A DNA stretch of 64,000 nucleotides from contig CM001438.1 of NCBI GenBank assembly GCA_000244995.1, positions 1,666,921 to 1,730,920 on the forward strand, written 5' to 3'. Below are positions 45,429-56,309 of this stretch, one piece after another. The position numbers and the translations under genes are program-made. Position 1 is the stretch's first letter, and the number at the start of each line of letters is the position of its first letter. Source of the DNA: Burkholderiales bacterium JOSHI_001. GTDB taxonomy: Bacteria > Pseudomonadota > Gammaproteobacteria > Burkholderiales > Burkholderiaceae_C. The notes under the pieces are model-generated. The model had not been told where the DNA came from. It saw nothing but the letters and a program-made list of their open reading frames with translations, and ran no database searches.

Positions 45429-47504
45429 ATGAACTTTCACCTCTTCCCCTGGCGGTCACGCCAAAGTCTGCCCAAGCGCCCGCTGCGCCTGGGCCTGTTC
45501 GCCAGTGCCTGCAGCTTCACGCTGGCGGCCAGCGCCCAGTCCAGCGCCGCGGCGGCCGCGGACGCCACGCCCACCGTGGTGATCACCGGCAACCCCTTGC
45601 GCCGCAACGACCTGGACCGTCCGGTCAACAGCCTGGGCGGCGACGAACTGCAGCGCCGCCGCGCCGCCACCCTGGGCGAGACGCTGGACGGCCTGCCCGG
45701 CCTGGCCGGCAGTGGCTTCGGCCCCAATGCCAGCCGCCCGGTCATCCGTGGGCTGGACGGCGACCGCGTGCGCCTGCTGGACAACGCCGGCGCCAGCATC
45801 GACGCATCCAACCTCAGCTTCGACCATGCCGTGGCGCTGGACCCGCTGGTGGTCGAGCGCGTGGAGGTGCTGCGCGGCCCGGCCGCGCTGCTGTACGGTG
45901 GCAACGCCACCGGCGGCGTGGTGAACACCATCGACAACCGCATCCCGCGCGCGCCGGCCAGCGGGATCGGCGGCCGTGCGGAACTGCGCGGGGGCGGTGC
46001 CGTGAGCGAACGCACCGGGGCCGCCGTGCTGGAAGGCGGGCAGGGTGCTTGGGCCTGGCATGCCGATGCCTTTGGCCGCCGCACCAGCGACCTGGCGGTG
46101 CCGACCTTCACCCCCGTGCGCGACGGCGCGGCCGAAGCGCCCACCCAGCGGGTGGCCAACAGCGCGGCCCAGGCCCGGGGCGGTGCGCTGGGCGCCAGCT
46201 GGTTCGGCAGCGGCATGCGCCTGGGTGCGGCCGTGGACAGCCTGCGCAACGTCTACGGGGTGGTGGTGGAGCCCGATGTCACCATCCACATGCAACGTGA
46301 GCGTGCGCTCGCGGACGGGGAGTGGACCTGGCGCCAGGGGCCCTTTTCGCGCCTGAAACTCAACGGCAGCCACACCCGCTACCAGCACGACGAGGTGGAA
46401 GGCGACGGCAGCATCGGCACGCGCTTTTCCAGCACTGGCCAGGACCTGCGGCTGGAACTTCAGCAGGCCGCGCGCGGCCCCTGGCAGGGGGTGCTGGGTG
46501 CGCAATTTGAATCCATGCGTTTCTCGGCGCTGGGCGAAGAGGCCTTCGTGCCGGGCACCCGCACCCGCTCGGCCGCGCTGTTCACCTTGCAGCAGCTGGA
46601 CCTGCTGCCGGCGATCACCCTGAGCGGCGGCCTGCGCACCGAGCAGGTGAAGGTGTCCTCCGACGGCGACCCCGCCGGCGCCGCCGAACTGCGCTTCGGC
46701 GCCGCTGCCTCGCGGCGCTTCTCACCCGTGTCGGCCACCGTCAGCCTGGACGGGCGATTTGCCCCCGGCTGGAGCGCCAGCGCCACGCTGGGCCACACCG
46801 AGCGCGCGCCGGCCTACTACGAGCTGTACGCCAACGGTGTGCACGTGGCCACCGCCGCTTATGAACGGGGCGACACCAGCCTGGACACCGAACGCAGCCG
46901 CCACCTGGAACTGGGCCTGCGCTGGCGCGACGCCGACCAGGAGGTGAAGCTGCAGGCCTTCCAGACGCGGTTCGCGCGCTTCATCGCGCTGCAGGCCACA
47001 GGCACCGACATCGACACCGGCGACGGCAGCACTGTGCCCGAATACGCCTTCCGTTCCGTGCGCGCGCGCATGCACGGGCTGGAACTGGAAGCCCGCACGG
47101 CCTGGAACGCCGCCGCCTGGCGCTGGGGCGTCAACGCCACGCTGGACCTGGTGCACGGTACCGACCTGGACAGCCAGCAGCCGCTGCCGCGCCTGCCGCC
47201 GCGGCGGGTGGGACTGGGGCTGAGCGCGCAGCAGGGCCCGTGGCTGCTGGGCCTGGACCTGCGGCACCTGGCCGCGCAGCGCCGGGTGCCGGCGCTGGAC
47301 CTGGCCACGCCCGCGGCCACGCTGGCGAACCTGTTCGCCAGTTGGCGCCAGGCGCTGGCGGGTGGCGCCGAAGCGCTGTGGACCCTGAAGCTGGAAAACG
47401 CCGGCAACGCGCTGGCCTACAACGCCAGTGCCGTGCGCACGGTGCGTGAACTGTCACCGCTGCCGGGGCGCGCGCTGTCGGCGTCGGTGCGTGTGAACTT
47501 CTAG
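45429..47504 (+). CDS. ZnuD-like TonB-dependent outer-membrane receptor
   Basis: 691 residues from ATG 45429; ATG 45423 is a near alternative. Signal peptide (LGLFASACSFTLAASAQS), TonB-box-like TPTVVITGNP, plug domain with GPNASRPVIRGLDGDRVRLLDNAGASIDASNLSFDHAVALDPL and VERVEVLRGPAALLYGGNATGGVVNTIDNRIP, then a 22-strand barrel ending in VRVNF (terminal aromatic). The plug stretch closely resembles the ZnuD zinc-receptor family from memory. It would import zinc or a zinc-bound ligand using the TonB-ExbBD motor encoded at 58.5-61.1 kb. Zinc specificity is inferred. Confidence 0.88.
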   Translation: MNFHLFPWRSRQSLPKRPLRLGLFASACSFTLAASAQSSAAAAADATPTVVITGNPLRRNDLDRPVNSLGGDELQRRRAATLGETLDGLPGLAGSGFGPNASRPVIRGLDGDRVRLLDNAGASIDASNLSFDHAVALDPLVVERVEVLRGPAALLYGGNATGGVVNTIDNRIPRAPASGIGGRAELRGGGAVSERTGAAVLEGGQGAWAWHADAFGRRTSDLAVPTFTPVRDGAAEAPTQRVANSAAQARGGALGASWFGSGMRLGAAVDSLRNVYGVVVEPDVTIHMQRERALADGEWTWRQGPFSRLKLNGSHTRYQHDEVEGDGSIGTRFSSTGQDLRLELQQAARGPWQGVLGAQFESMRFSALGEEAFVPGTRTRSAALFTLQQLDLLPAITLSGGLRTEQVKVSSDGDPAGAAELRFGAAASRRFSPVSATVSLDGRFAPGWSASATLGHTERAPAYYELYANGVHVATAAYERGDTSLDTERSRHLELGLRWRDADQEVKLQAFQTRFARFIALQATGTDIDTGDGSTVPEYAFRSVRARMHGLELEARTAWNAAAWRWGVNATLDLVHGTDLDSQQPLPRLPPRRVGLGLSAQQGPWLLGLDLRHLAAQRRVPALDLATPAATLANLFASWRQALAGGAEALWTLKLENAGNALAYNASAVRTVRELSPLPGRALSASVRVNF

Positions 47505-47509
47505 CGCGA

Positions 47510-47535
47510 TGGCGCCCGGTCGTTTCAGGGCGCCA
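47510..47535. terminator. Possible shared hairpin across the znuD-like and pdxH stops
   Basis: TGGCGCC, 12 bases, GGCGCCA. A stable stem between convergent genes but without a T-tract, so intrinsic termination is uncertain. Confidence 0.3.
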
Positions 47536-48166
47536 GGCGCTCGCGCACCCAGGCACCCTGTTCATCCAGGCGGTAGCACAGCCGGTCGTGCAGCCGGCTC
47601 TTGCGGCCCTGCCAGAACTCCCAGCGCTGCGGCAAGAGGCGGTAGCCGCCCCAGTGCGGCGGGCGCGGCGGGTGCAGCAGGTGCTGGGCCGCCACCTTGG
47701 CGGCATTGGCCACCAGTTCGGCGCGCGAGGCGATGACCTGGCTTTGCGGCGAGGCCCAGGCGCCGATGCGTGAATCCAGCGGGCGGCTGGCGTAGTAGGC
47801 GTCGCTGTCCTCGGCCGAGGTCTTTTCCACCGTGCCTTCGATGCGCACCACGCGCTCCATCTCCACCCAATGGAATTGCAGTGCGGCGTGGGGGTTGGCA
47901 GCCAGTTCGCGGCCCTTGCGGCTGCCGTAGTTGGTGTACCAGACGATGCCGCGCGCGTCGCAGCCCTTGATGAGCACGATGCGCGTGGACGGCCGTCCGT
48001 CCACACCCACGGTGGCCAGCGTCATGGCATTGGGTTCGGGCACGCCGGCGTCCAGCGCCTGCTGCATCCACAACTCGAACTGCTGCAGCGGCACCGCGGC
48101 AGCCCGGGCTTCTTCCAGTTCATCGCGCTCGTAGCTCTTGCGCAGGTCGGCCAGGGGCTTGTTCAT
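47525..48166 (-). CDS. pdxH: Pyridoxine/pyridoxamine 5'-phosphate oxidase PdxH
   Basis: 213 residues from ATG 48166. FMN enzyme making pyridoxal phosphate. Family signatures: [28 protein letters not shown]-like [41 protein letters not shown], and the C-terminal [19 protein letters not shown]. Convergent with the receptor gene; a GGCGCC hairpin spans both stop codons (47510-47535). Confidence 0.96.
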   Translation of the reverse strand: MNKPLADLRKSYERDELEEARAAAVPLQQFELWMQQALDAGVPEPNAMTLATVGVDGRPSTRIVLIKGCDARGIVWYTNYGSRKGRELAANPHAALQFHWVEMERVVRIEGTVEKTSAEDSDAYYASRPLDSRIGAWASPQSQVIASRAELVANAAKVAAQHLLHPPRPPHWGGYRLLPQRWEFWQGRKSRLHDRLCYRLDEQGAWVRERLAP

Positions 48167-48365
48167 GGGGGCAAGTATGCCCAGTTCGGGCGTTGGCCCT
48201 GGCTCAATCCACAAGGCAGGTTTGTGCCTAAGGACAATGACGTAGGTGATCGCCCCAGTGTCGATGTGGGCGTGTGCAACGCATGCTTGCAGCGGTCCAT
48301 CCTCTACAGCCCAGCGGCCCTGGAAAGATGGGATGAGGGCGCTTCCCGGCCACAGGCACAACAAC

Positions 48366-49001
48366 ATGAACAGGCGACCCGTCGTCATCGTCCTGGCTGC
48401 AGGACGCGGCGTTCGATTCAAGGGCAGCGCGCACAAGCTGGCGCAGCCTTTCGGTGCGTCCACCGTGCTGGGCACCACCTTGGGACACGTGATCGAGAGC
48501 CACCTGCCCTTCCTGGTGGTCACCACCGATGTGCTGGCCGCGGAAGCGGCGCGACAGGTGGCCTTGCGCGACATCATCACCCTGCCGGTGCCCGGCGACA
48601 GCGAACGTGACACCGGCATGGGCGTTTCCATTGCCGCCGGCGTGGCCGCCCGGGCCGATGCCGCCGGCTGGCTGGTGCTGCCGGCCGACATGCCGCTGGT
48701 GCAGCCCGCCACCATCGTGGCGGTGGCCAAGGCGCTGGGGCAGTACCCGGCGGTGTACGCCCAGCATCGGGGCCGCCGCGGCCACCCGGTGGGCTTTGCC
48801 GCGGAGCTCTATCCCGAACTGGCGCAACTCACGGGCGACGACGGCGCGCGCCGCGTGCTGGCGCGCTACCCGTCCAACGCGGTCGATGTGGACGACCCCG
48901 GGGTGCTGATGGACGTGGACACCGAAGCCGACCTGGCCGCGCTGCACGGGGCGTCGGCGGCGCAGGCGCTGGCAGCACGCGGGCGGGGCAAGCCCGTCTG
49001 A
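48366..49001 (+). CDS. MobA-like nucleotidyltransferase (MocA type)
   Basis: 211 residues. Rossmann-type NTP transferase with [25 protein letters not shown], acidic metal motif [12 protein letters not shown], and [36 protein letters not shown]. MocA members transfer CMP to molybdopterin for xanthine-dehydrogenase-type enzymes; MobA makes the guanine form. The sequence favours MocA, but no molybdoenzyme gene is near. The 199-base gap from pdxH shows no clear element. Confidence 0.83.
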   Translation: MNRRPVVIVLAAGRGVRFKGSAHKLAQPFGASTVLGTTLGHVIESHLPFLVVTTDVLAAEAARQVALRDIITLPVPGDSERDTGMGVSIAAGVAARADAAGWLVLPADMPLVQPATIVAVAKALGQYPAVYAQHRGRRGHPVGFAAELYPELAQLTGDDGARRVLARYPSNAVDVDDPGVLMDVDTEADLAALHGASAAQALAARGRGKPV

Positions 49002-49598
49002 TCAGGCCAGTGCGTGGCGCCGTGCCAGCGCCACCATGCGCGCGATCTCACGGTCCTGCATGCCGTGCGCTTCCAGCGCGCGGGCGGTTTCCAGCAGGTA
49101 CTGCAAGGTGCTGCCGTAGCGGCCCTGGGCGTGCCGCAGCACATGCAGCAGTTCGTCGTCGCTCAGGCTGGGGATGTAGGCGGGGCTGCTGCGCTTGAGC
49201 GTGAAGGCCAGCGCCCGCACCGGGCCGTCTGCGGTGTGGCAGGGTAGCCAGCGCGGGTCGTACACGCCGGTGGGCATTTCGCGGGCCCACAGCCTGTCCA
49301 GTTCGCAGGCCGCCTGTTCGGGTTGCAGGCGGTAGACCATGCCCTTGCAACTGCCGCCCGGCACCAGCGCGAACACCAGGCCGGGTTGTTCCGGCGTGCC
49401 GCGGTTGACGCGCGAGCGCATGCGCAGCGCGCGGTGCCAGCCGCGCACACTGGCCGGCCGGTGCTCCGCAGCGTCGAATTCGGGCCGCCAGATCAACGAC
49501 GCATAACCGAACACCCACAGCGGGCCGCGCCCGCCCCATTCGGTGCGGGTGCGTTCCAGCAAAGGGGCAGGGTCGCGCAGCGGCGTGACGGCGTGCAT
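49002..49598 (-). CDS. ChaC-like gamma-glutamylcyclotransferase
   Basis: 198 residues from ATG 49598; ATG 49619 would add seven. The family motif WVFGYASLIWRPEFD (glycine loop) and the catalytic-Glu region LDRLWAREMPTGVYDPRWLP identify the ChaC branch, which splits glutathione into 5-oxoproline and Cys-Gly. Its stop abuts the convergent mobA-like stop (TGATCA), so the two genes touch without overlap. Not next to chaA at 23.2 kb. Confidence 0.87.
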   Translation of the reverse strand: MHAVTPLRDPAPLLERTRTEWGGRGPLWVFGYASLIWRPEFDAAEHRPASVRGWHRALRMRSRVNRGTPEQPGLVFALVPGGSCKGMVYRLQPEQAACELDRLWAREMPTGVYDPRWLPCHTADGPVRALAFTLKRSSPAYIPSLSDDELLHVLRHAQGRYGSTLQYLLETARALEAHGMQDREIARMVALARRHALA

Positions 49599-49668
49599 GG
49601 GCGAAAGCAAGCATGCCATGGGCCAACAGCGGGCGCCTTCCCCACAACCCTCCTGGCGTGTGCTTGAT

Positions 49669-49697
49669 TTGACGATGTAACCAGGTTACTTGATAAT
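49669..49697 (+). promoter_or_regulatory. Sigma-70 promoter of edd-eda
   Basis: TTGACG (49669-49674), exactly 17 bases, GATAAT (49692-49697). The start point would fall about 40 bases before ATG 49749. The spacer contains the HexR-like palindrome. Confidence 0.8.
49676..49690. promoter_or_regulatory. HexR-like operator in the edd promoter
   Basis: TGTAACCAGGTTACT, with perfect core GTAACC-A-GGTTAC. It fits the HexR pattern TGTAA-N5-TTACA except for the last base, and lies between -35 and -10. A second GGTTAC occurs at 49708-49713. HexR releases DNA when it binds 2-keto-3-deoxy-6-phosphogluconate, the product of Edd. No hexR gene is in the window. Confidence 0.7.
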
Positions 49698-49748
49698 TGA
49701 GTGCAAGGTTACAACCCGCTGCGCCTCCAGCGCAAGCCGCCGCCCGCC

Positions 49749-51563
<1,815 letters not shown>

Positions 51564-51588
51564 CCCATCCACTTTGACGAGAACACCC

Positions 51589-52215
51589 ATGATGAACACC
51601 CTGGAACTGACCCAAGCCGGCCCGGTGATCCCGGTGATCGTGCTCGACCGCGTGGCCGACGCCGTACCCCTGGCCGAGGCCCTGGTGGCCGGCGGGGTGC
51701 GCGTGCTGGAAGTGACCCTGCGCACGCCGGTGGCGCTGCAGTGCATCGCCGCCATCGCGCGGGCGGTGCCGCAGGCCATCGTGGGCGCAGGCACGGTGCG
51801 TTCGGCCGCCGATGCGCGGGCCGCACGCGACGCCGGCTGCCGTTTTGCCGTGAGCCCGGGCTACACGGCGGAAGTGGGTGCGGCCTGCCGCGACGCGGGC
51901 TTGGCCCTGCTGCCCGGCGTGGCCACCGCCAGCGAGGTGATGGCCGCCAACGCCGATGGCCTGAACTTCCTGAAGTTCTTCCCGGCCACGGCCGCAGGGG
52001 GCATCCCGATGTTGAAGGCGCTGGGCGGGCCCTTCCCCGATGTGGTGTTCTGCCCCACCGGCGGCATCACGCCCGAGACCGCGCCGCAGTTCCTGGCCTT
52101 GCCCAACGTGAAGGTGTGCGGCGGCTCCTGGCTGACCCCGGCTGACGCGATGGCGAAGGGCGACTGGGCCCGCATCACCCAACTGGCGCGCGCGGCGCAG
52201 GCCCTGCGCGCCTGA
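51589..52215 (+). CDS. eda: KDPG aldolase Eda
   Basis: 208 residues; two adjacent ATG codons (51589 and 51592) are possible starts. Class I aldolase splitting KDPG into pyruvate and glyceraldehyde 3-phosphate. Catalytic Glu in VLEVTLRTPVAL and Schiff-base Lys in GLNFLKFFPATAAGG; GAGTVRSAADARAARDAGCRFAVSPG and CPTGGITPETAPQFL are family motifs. Co-transcribed with edd from the promoter at 49669. Confidence 0.96.
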   Translation: MMNTLELTQAGPVIPVIVLDRVADAVPLAEALVAGGVRVLEVTLRTPVALQCIAAIARAVPQAIVGAGTVRSAADARAARDAGCRFAVSPGYTAEVGAACRDAGLALLPGVATASEVMAANADGLNFLKFFPATAAGGIPMLKALGGPFPDVVFCPTGGITPETAPQFLALPNVKVCGGSWLTPADAMAKGDWARITQLARAAQALRA

Positions 52216-52365
52216 TCGCCCGGCTGGCCGAACCCGCCCGCAAGCGGGTGCCGCGCCGCTTGAGCCGTTTGCCCGTGATCGGCGGCGTAAGCGAGAGAAC
52301 CCCCACCGCAGGGCCGGCCCGGCCTGTGCGGACAGGGGCCCCTCAAGCCACGCATGGAGATCGCG

Positions 52366-53022
52366 ATGAAACACCCCCTGTCCCTGGCCAGCGGCCTGGT
52401 GCTGAGTGCCCTGACCCTGGCCCTGGCCGCCTGCGGTGGCGGCGACAGCGCCCCGGCCGCCGGTTCGAACGCCGGCAACAACGCGGGCAACAACCAGGCC
52501 GGCAACAGCGGCGGCGGTACCTCTGCCGATGGCCCCACCGTGGACGCCGCCCTGCTGGCCAAGCTGTGCCCCAGCTTCAACGCCGGCGCCCGCACCTATT
52601 CGAACTGCAAGTCCAGCAGCGATGCCAGCGTGAACGCGCTGCTGATCGACATCAACATCTGGCTGGCGGCCAATTCGCCCACCAAGGCGGTGAGTGCCTC
52701 GCCCGCACCGGACGCCAGCTACGGCGTGGTCGCCGGGAACGCCTGCGGCTTTTCCTTCGAGCCCGGGCTGGGGCTGTGGATGATGACCCTGAAAAACGCC
52801 GCCGGCCCGGTGCTGGGTTGGACCGGCACCGCGATGGACACGGTGCAGGTCAATGCCGCCGGCGCCATCATCTACATGAGCGTTTCCAAGGACGCCACCG
52901 GTGCGGGCTTCACCAATGCCAGCGGCGAGATGGAGATCAACTTCCCCGGCGTGACCCAGGGCACCGCCACCGAAGTGGTCTACGGGCTGGACGCCAAGCT
53001 CTTGAGCTGCAAGATGAAGTGA
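52366..53022 (+). CDS. Putative lipoprotein of unknown function
   Basis: 218 residues from ATG 52366, which has GGAG seven bases upstream; ATG 52354 is the alternative. Signal peptide ends in the lipobox TLALAACGGGDS, then an Asn/Gly/Ala-rich linker (AGNNAGNNQAGNSGGG) and a compact domain with KLCPSFNAGARTYSNCKSS and GNACGFSFEPGLGLWMM. Four Cys in the domain may form disulfides. I do not recognise a family. It follows eda by 150 bases that hold only GC-rich hairpins. Confidence 0.75.
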   Translation: MKHPLSLASGLVLSALTLALAACGGGDSAPAAGSNAGNNAGNNQAGNSGGGTSADGPTVDAALLAKLCPSFNAGARTYSNCKSSSDASVNALLIDINIWLAANSPTKAVSASPAPDASYGVVAGNACGFSFEPGLGLWMMTLKNAAGPVLGWTGTAMDTVQVNAAGAIIYMSVSKDATGAGFTNASGEMEINFPGVTQGTATEVVYGLDAKLLSCKMK

Positions 53023-53051
53023 ACGCGGCGCGGGGCCGATGGGGGCCGCGT
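53023..53051. terminator. Possible hairpin between convergent lipoprotein and GDT1-like genes
   Basis: ACGCGGC (53023-53029) and GCCGCGT (53045-53051) directly after the lipoprotein stop. Stable stem, no T-tract. Confidence 0.3.
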
Positions 53052-53071
53052 GGCGCCGGGCCGGGACTGGC

Positions 53072-53653
53072 CTAGACCGTCATGCTGCCCACGCCGGCCA
53101 GCACCAGCACGCCCAGCACCGCGAACACCACCGCCGCGATGCGGTGCACCCAGGCCACCGGCACGAATTTCGTCGCCTTGTCGCCCAGCAGCACCGCGGG
53201 CACATTGGCCAGCATCATGCCCAGGGTGGTGCCGGCGGTCACCACCACCAGCGCGTGGTACTTGGCGGCCAGCATCACGGTGGCGATCTGGGTCTTGTCG
53301 CCCATCTCGGCCAGGAAGAAGGCCACGGTGGTGATGCCGAACACGCCCAGCCGGCCGTGGCCCTGGCCTTCCACCTCGTCCACCTGGTCGGGAATCAGCA
53401 TCCAGGCCGCCACGGCCAGGAAGGACGCCCCCAGGATCCAGCGCATCCACTGCGGGTTCACCACGCTGGTGATCCAGGACCCCAGCGCGCTGGCGCCGGC
53501 GTGGTTGGCCAGGGTGGCCACCAGGATGCCGGCAATGATGGGCAGGGGCTTGCGAAAGCGCGCCGCCAGCAGCAGGGCCAGCAACTGGGTCTTGTCGCCG
53601 ATCTCGCCCAGGGCCACCACACCGGTGGACACCGCAAACGCCTCCCAGCTCAT
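53072..53653 (-). CDS. GDT1/UPF0016 cation exporter (Mn2+/Ca2+ type)
   Basis: 193 residues, six membrane helices in two repeats, each with the family motif ExGDKT: ALGEIGDKTQLLALLLAA near residue 15 and FFLAEMGDKTQIATVMLAA near residue 110. Bacterial members export Mn2+. No yybP-ykoY riboswitch is present upstream, where the SDR gene lies 10 bases away. Confidence 0.9.
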   Translation of the reverse strand: MSWEAFAVSTGVVALGEIGDKTQLLALLLAARFRKPLPIIAGILVATLANHAGASALGSWITSVVNPQWMRWILGASFLAVAAWMLIPDQVDEVEGQGHGRLGVFGITTVAFFLAEMGDKTQIATVMLAAKYHALVVVTAGTTLGMMLANVPAVLLGDKATKFVPVAWVHRIAAVVFAVLGVLVLAGVGSMTV

Positions 53654-53663
53654 CGAATGCCTC

Positions 53664-54452
53664 TCAGACGTTCACGGTGTAGTTCAGGGCGCGCCGGCCG
53701 CCGTCCACGTACAGCAGCTCGCCGGTGATGTAGCGGGCCGCGTCGCTCAGCAGGAAGGCCACCGCGTCGGCCACCTCTTCGGGCTGGCCCAGGCGCTTCA
53801 TCGGCGTGCGGCCCAGGATGCGCGAGCGCGCCTCGTCGCTGGTCAGCACGGCCTGCTGCGCCAGTTCGGTGGCAATGGTGCCGGGCGCCACCGCGTTCAC
53901 GCGGATGCCCTGGTCGGCCAGGGCCAGGGCCATGGCCCGGGTGAGCTGGTCGACGCCGCCTTTGCTGGCGTTGTAGCTGGCGATGCTGGCGATGGCCATC
54001 ACGCCGTTCACCGAGCTCATGTTCACGATGGCGCCGCCCTGGCCGCCCTTCACCATTTCCCGCGCCACGGCCTGACCCACCAGGAAGCTGCCCTTCAGGT
54101 TGACCGCCATCACCGCGTCCCAGTCGGCTTCGCTCACGTCCAGGAAATCGGCCGCCCTGAAGATGCCGGCGTTGTTCACCAGCGCGTCCAGGCCGCCCAG
54201 CGAGGCCACGCTGGCCGCCGTGGCCGAGCGCACCTGCGCCGAGTCGGCCACGTTGCAGGTCTGGAAGACGCAGCGCGCACCCTGGCCGGTTAATTCGTCG
54301 GCCAGGGCCTGGCCCCGCGCGGTGTCCACATCCCACAGCGCCAGGCCAGCGCCTTCGGCGGCCAGGCGGCGCGCGCAGGCCGCGCCAATGCCTTGCGCCG
54401 CACCGGTCACGACGGCGCGGCGGCCGGCCAGGTTGAAATGGATCTGCGACAT
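53664..54452 (-). CDS. Short-chain dehydrogenase/reductase (SDR)
   Basis: 262 residues. Cofactor motif VTGAAQGIGAACA, NNAG in LVNNAGIFRAADF, catalytic Ser-Tyr-Lys in VNMSSVNGVMAIASIASYNASKGGVDQL, and C-terminal GELLYVDGGR. A classical SDR with Asp at the end of strand 2 (LALWDVDTARG), which favours NAD(H). Substrate unknown. It is transcribed towards the GDT1-like gene 10 bases away. Confidence 0.9.
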   Translation of the reverse strand: MSQIHFNLAGRRAVVTGAAQGIGAACARRLAAEGAGLALWDVDTARGQALADELTGQGARCVFQTCNVADSAQVRSATAASVASLGGLDALVNNAGIFRAADFLDVSEADWDAVMAVNLKGSFLVGQAVAREMVKGGQGGAIVNMSSVNGVMAIASIASYNASKGGVDQLTRAMALALADQGIRVNAVAPGTIATELAQQAVLTSDEARSRILGRTPMKRLGQPEEVADAVAFLLSDAARYITGELLYVDGGRRALNYTVNV

Positions 54453-54493
54453 GCGCGGCCTTGCCAGAGGAAGGGGCCAGCCCGGAAAGCAAA

Positions 54494-54513
54494 GAGCCCG
54501 CGCAGGCGGGCTC
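54494..54513 (-). terminator. Intrinsic terminator of the chemoreceptor gene
   Basis: GAGCCCGC, 4-base loop, GCGGGCTC: perfect 8-bp stem; on the minus strand it is followed by CTTTGCTTT. It lies 72 bases after the chemoreceptor stop and before the SDR gene. Confidence 0.75.
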
Positions 54514-54585
54514 GACAGCGTGGCGGCCGGGGGGGGTGAAAACGGCGCCCAGTCTAGCAGCGGGGCGTTGGGCCCCGGGCCAGGT

Positions 54586-56214
54586 TCAGGTGCCGGACTC
54601 TTCCTTCATGGCCTTGCGCAGGGCCACCGCGTCGGCGGCGTTGCCGCCTTCGCCCGCCTGCAGCTTGAACACACGCACCGTCTGCGCCAGGTTGCCCACC
54701 TGGCCCTGCAGCGAACTGGCGCTGGCGGCCAGCTGTTCCACCATGGCGGCGTTTTGCTGGGTCAGCCCGTCCAGGTGGTTCACGGCTTCGTTCACCTGGG
54801 AGATGGCGGTCATCTGCTCGGTGGCGCCGTGGTGGATCTGCGCGATGCGCTGGCCCACCTGTTCCACCGCGGCCAGGGTGTTCTCGATGTCGCCGCGCGC
54901 GGCATTGGCGGTGCTGACGCCGCTGCCCACGCGTTCGGTGGAGTCGCTGATCAGCTGCTTGATCTCGCGCGCGGCGCCGGCCGAGCGCTGCGCCAGCGCG
55001 CGCACCTCGCCGGCCACCACCGCGAAGCCGCGCCCATGCTCGCCCGCGCGGGCGGCTTCGACGGCGGCGTTCAGTGCCAGGATGTTGGTCTGGAAGGCGA
55101 TGCCGTCGATCACCTGGATGATTTCACCGATGCGGCGCGACGACTGTTCGATGCCCTGCATGGTGTCCACCACCTGGTGCACCGTCTGGCTGCTGTGGCG
55201 GGCGCGCGCAATGGCGTCGGTGGCCAGTCCGGCGGCCTGGCCGGCCACGGCGGCGGTCTGGCGCACGGTGCCGGTGATCTGTTCCATCGTGGCCGCGGTC
55301 TGCTCCAGGCTGCTGGCCTGCGATTCGGTGCGCGACGAGAGGTCGTGGTTGCCGCTGGCGATCTCGTGCGAAGTCTGCGCGAACTGGTCCACCTCGGTGC
55401 GGGTGTCGCGCACCACCGAGCGCAGGTTCACCGACAACTGCCGCAGCGCATGCGCCAGCGGCGCCAGCGTGGGGTGTTTGACGGCCAATTCAAGGTCCTG
55501 GCCGCGGCCTGGGGCGGTCAGGTCGCAGGCCGCCAGGCGGTGGGCCTGGTCCAGCAAGGGGGCCACGGCCAGGCGCAGCTGGCGGTTGGCCCAGGCGGCG
55601 GCGCCCAGGGCGCAGAAGGCGGCCACGGCCGCACCCCAGCCCCAGGCCACCTGGCCGGCCGCCACCGCGGCCAGGGCGCCGGCCAGGGGCGGCACGGCCG
55701 GCTTCAGCGTGTGCAGTCCGGCCAGGGCACCCTGCAGGCGGCCCCAGGCGCCGGTTCGGCGCAGCAGGCCCTGGGACAGGCTGTGCCGCTGAACGCCGCT
55801 GCGTGCTTCATCGGACAGCATCTTGTACAGGCCTTCGGCGGCCTGGATCTGCGCCCGCGATGCTTCGGTGCGCACCGACATGTAGCCGGTGATCCGCTGA
55901 CCGTCCAGCAGGGGCGTCACATGGGCCATCACCCAGTAGTGGTCGCCGTCCTTGCGGCGGTTCTTCACCGGGGCGGACCAGGGCAGGCCCATCGCGATCG
56001 ACGCCCACAGGTCCCGGAAGGCCTCGGCCGGCATGTCGGGGTGGCGGATCAGGTTGTGCGGCTGGCCCAGCAGTTCTTCGCGCACGAAACCGCTGACGAC
56101 GATGAACGCCGGGTTGCAGTAAAGGATGCGGCCCTGGAGGTCGGTGATCGACACCAGGGTCTGCCCGCTGGGAAACGGGTATTGCTTTTGGGTGATCGGC
56201 AGGTTGGTGCGCAT
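54586..56214 (-). CDS. PAS-containing methyl-accepting chemotaxis protein (Aer-like)
   Basis: 542 residues from ATG 56214. The N-terminal PAS domain (TDLQGRILYCNPAFIVVSGF, EELLGQPHNLIRHPDMPAEAFRDLWASI, APVKNRRKDGDHYWV) is typical of Aer-type redox/energy receptors. A membrane segment (about 170-205, LAGALAAVAAGQVAWGWGAAVAAF) is followed by a cytoplasmic signalling helix pair with the hairpin tip IDGIAFQTNILALNAAVEAARAGEHGRGFAVVAGEVRALAQRSA. There is no periplasmic ligand domain, so it senses from inside, probably through bound flavin or haem. No che genes are adjacent. Confidence 0.93.
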   Translation of the reverse strand: MRTNLPITQKQYPFPSGQTLVSITDLQGRILYCNPAFIVVSGFVREELLGQPHNLIRHPDMPAEAFRDLWASIAMGLPWSAPVKNRRKDGDHYWVMAHVTPLLDGQRITGYMSVRTEASRAQIQAAEGLYKMLSDEARSGVQRHSLSQGLLRRTGAWGRLQGALAGLHTLKPAVPPLAGALAAVAAGQVAWGWGAAVAAFCALGAAAWANRQLRLAVAPLLDQAHRLAACDLTAPGRGQDLELAVKHPTLAPLAHALRQLSVNLRSVVRDTRTEVDQFAQTSHEIASGNHDLSSRTESQASSLEQTAATMEQITGTVRQTAAVAGQAAGLATDAIARARHSSQTVHQVVDTMQGIEQSSRRIGEIIQVIDGIAFQTNILALNAAVEAARAGEHGRGFAVVAGEVRALAQRSAGAAREIKQLISDSTERVGSGVSTANAARGDIENTLAAVEQVGQRIAQIHHGATEQMTAISQVNEAVNHLDGLTQQNAAMVEQLAASASSLQGQVGNLAQTVRVFKLQAGEGGNAADAVALRKAMKEESGT

Positions 56215-56309
56215 GGGCTTGTCCAATCCCGACAGGGATTTCTCGCCGCAACGATAAGCCGATCGCCCGGGGTCAAAAGTCCTGATATGGCCCACGCGGG
56301 GCCACCAGT

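Noticed and set aside
52216-52365. Terminator after eda
   Set aside because: GC-rich hairpins exist (CCCGC/GCGGG and a longer imperfect one) but no T-tract follows, so I did not list an intrinsic terminator.
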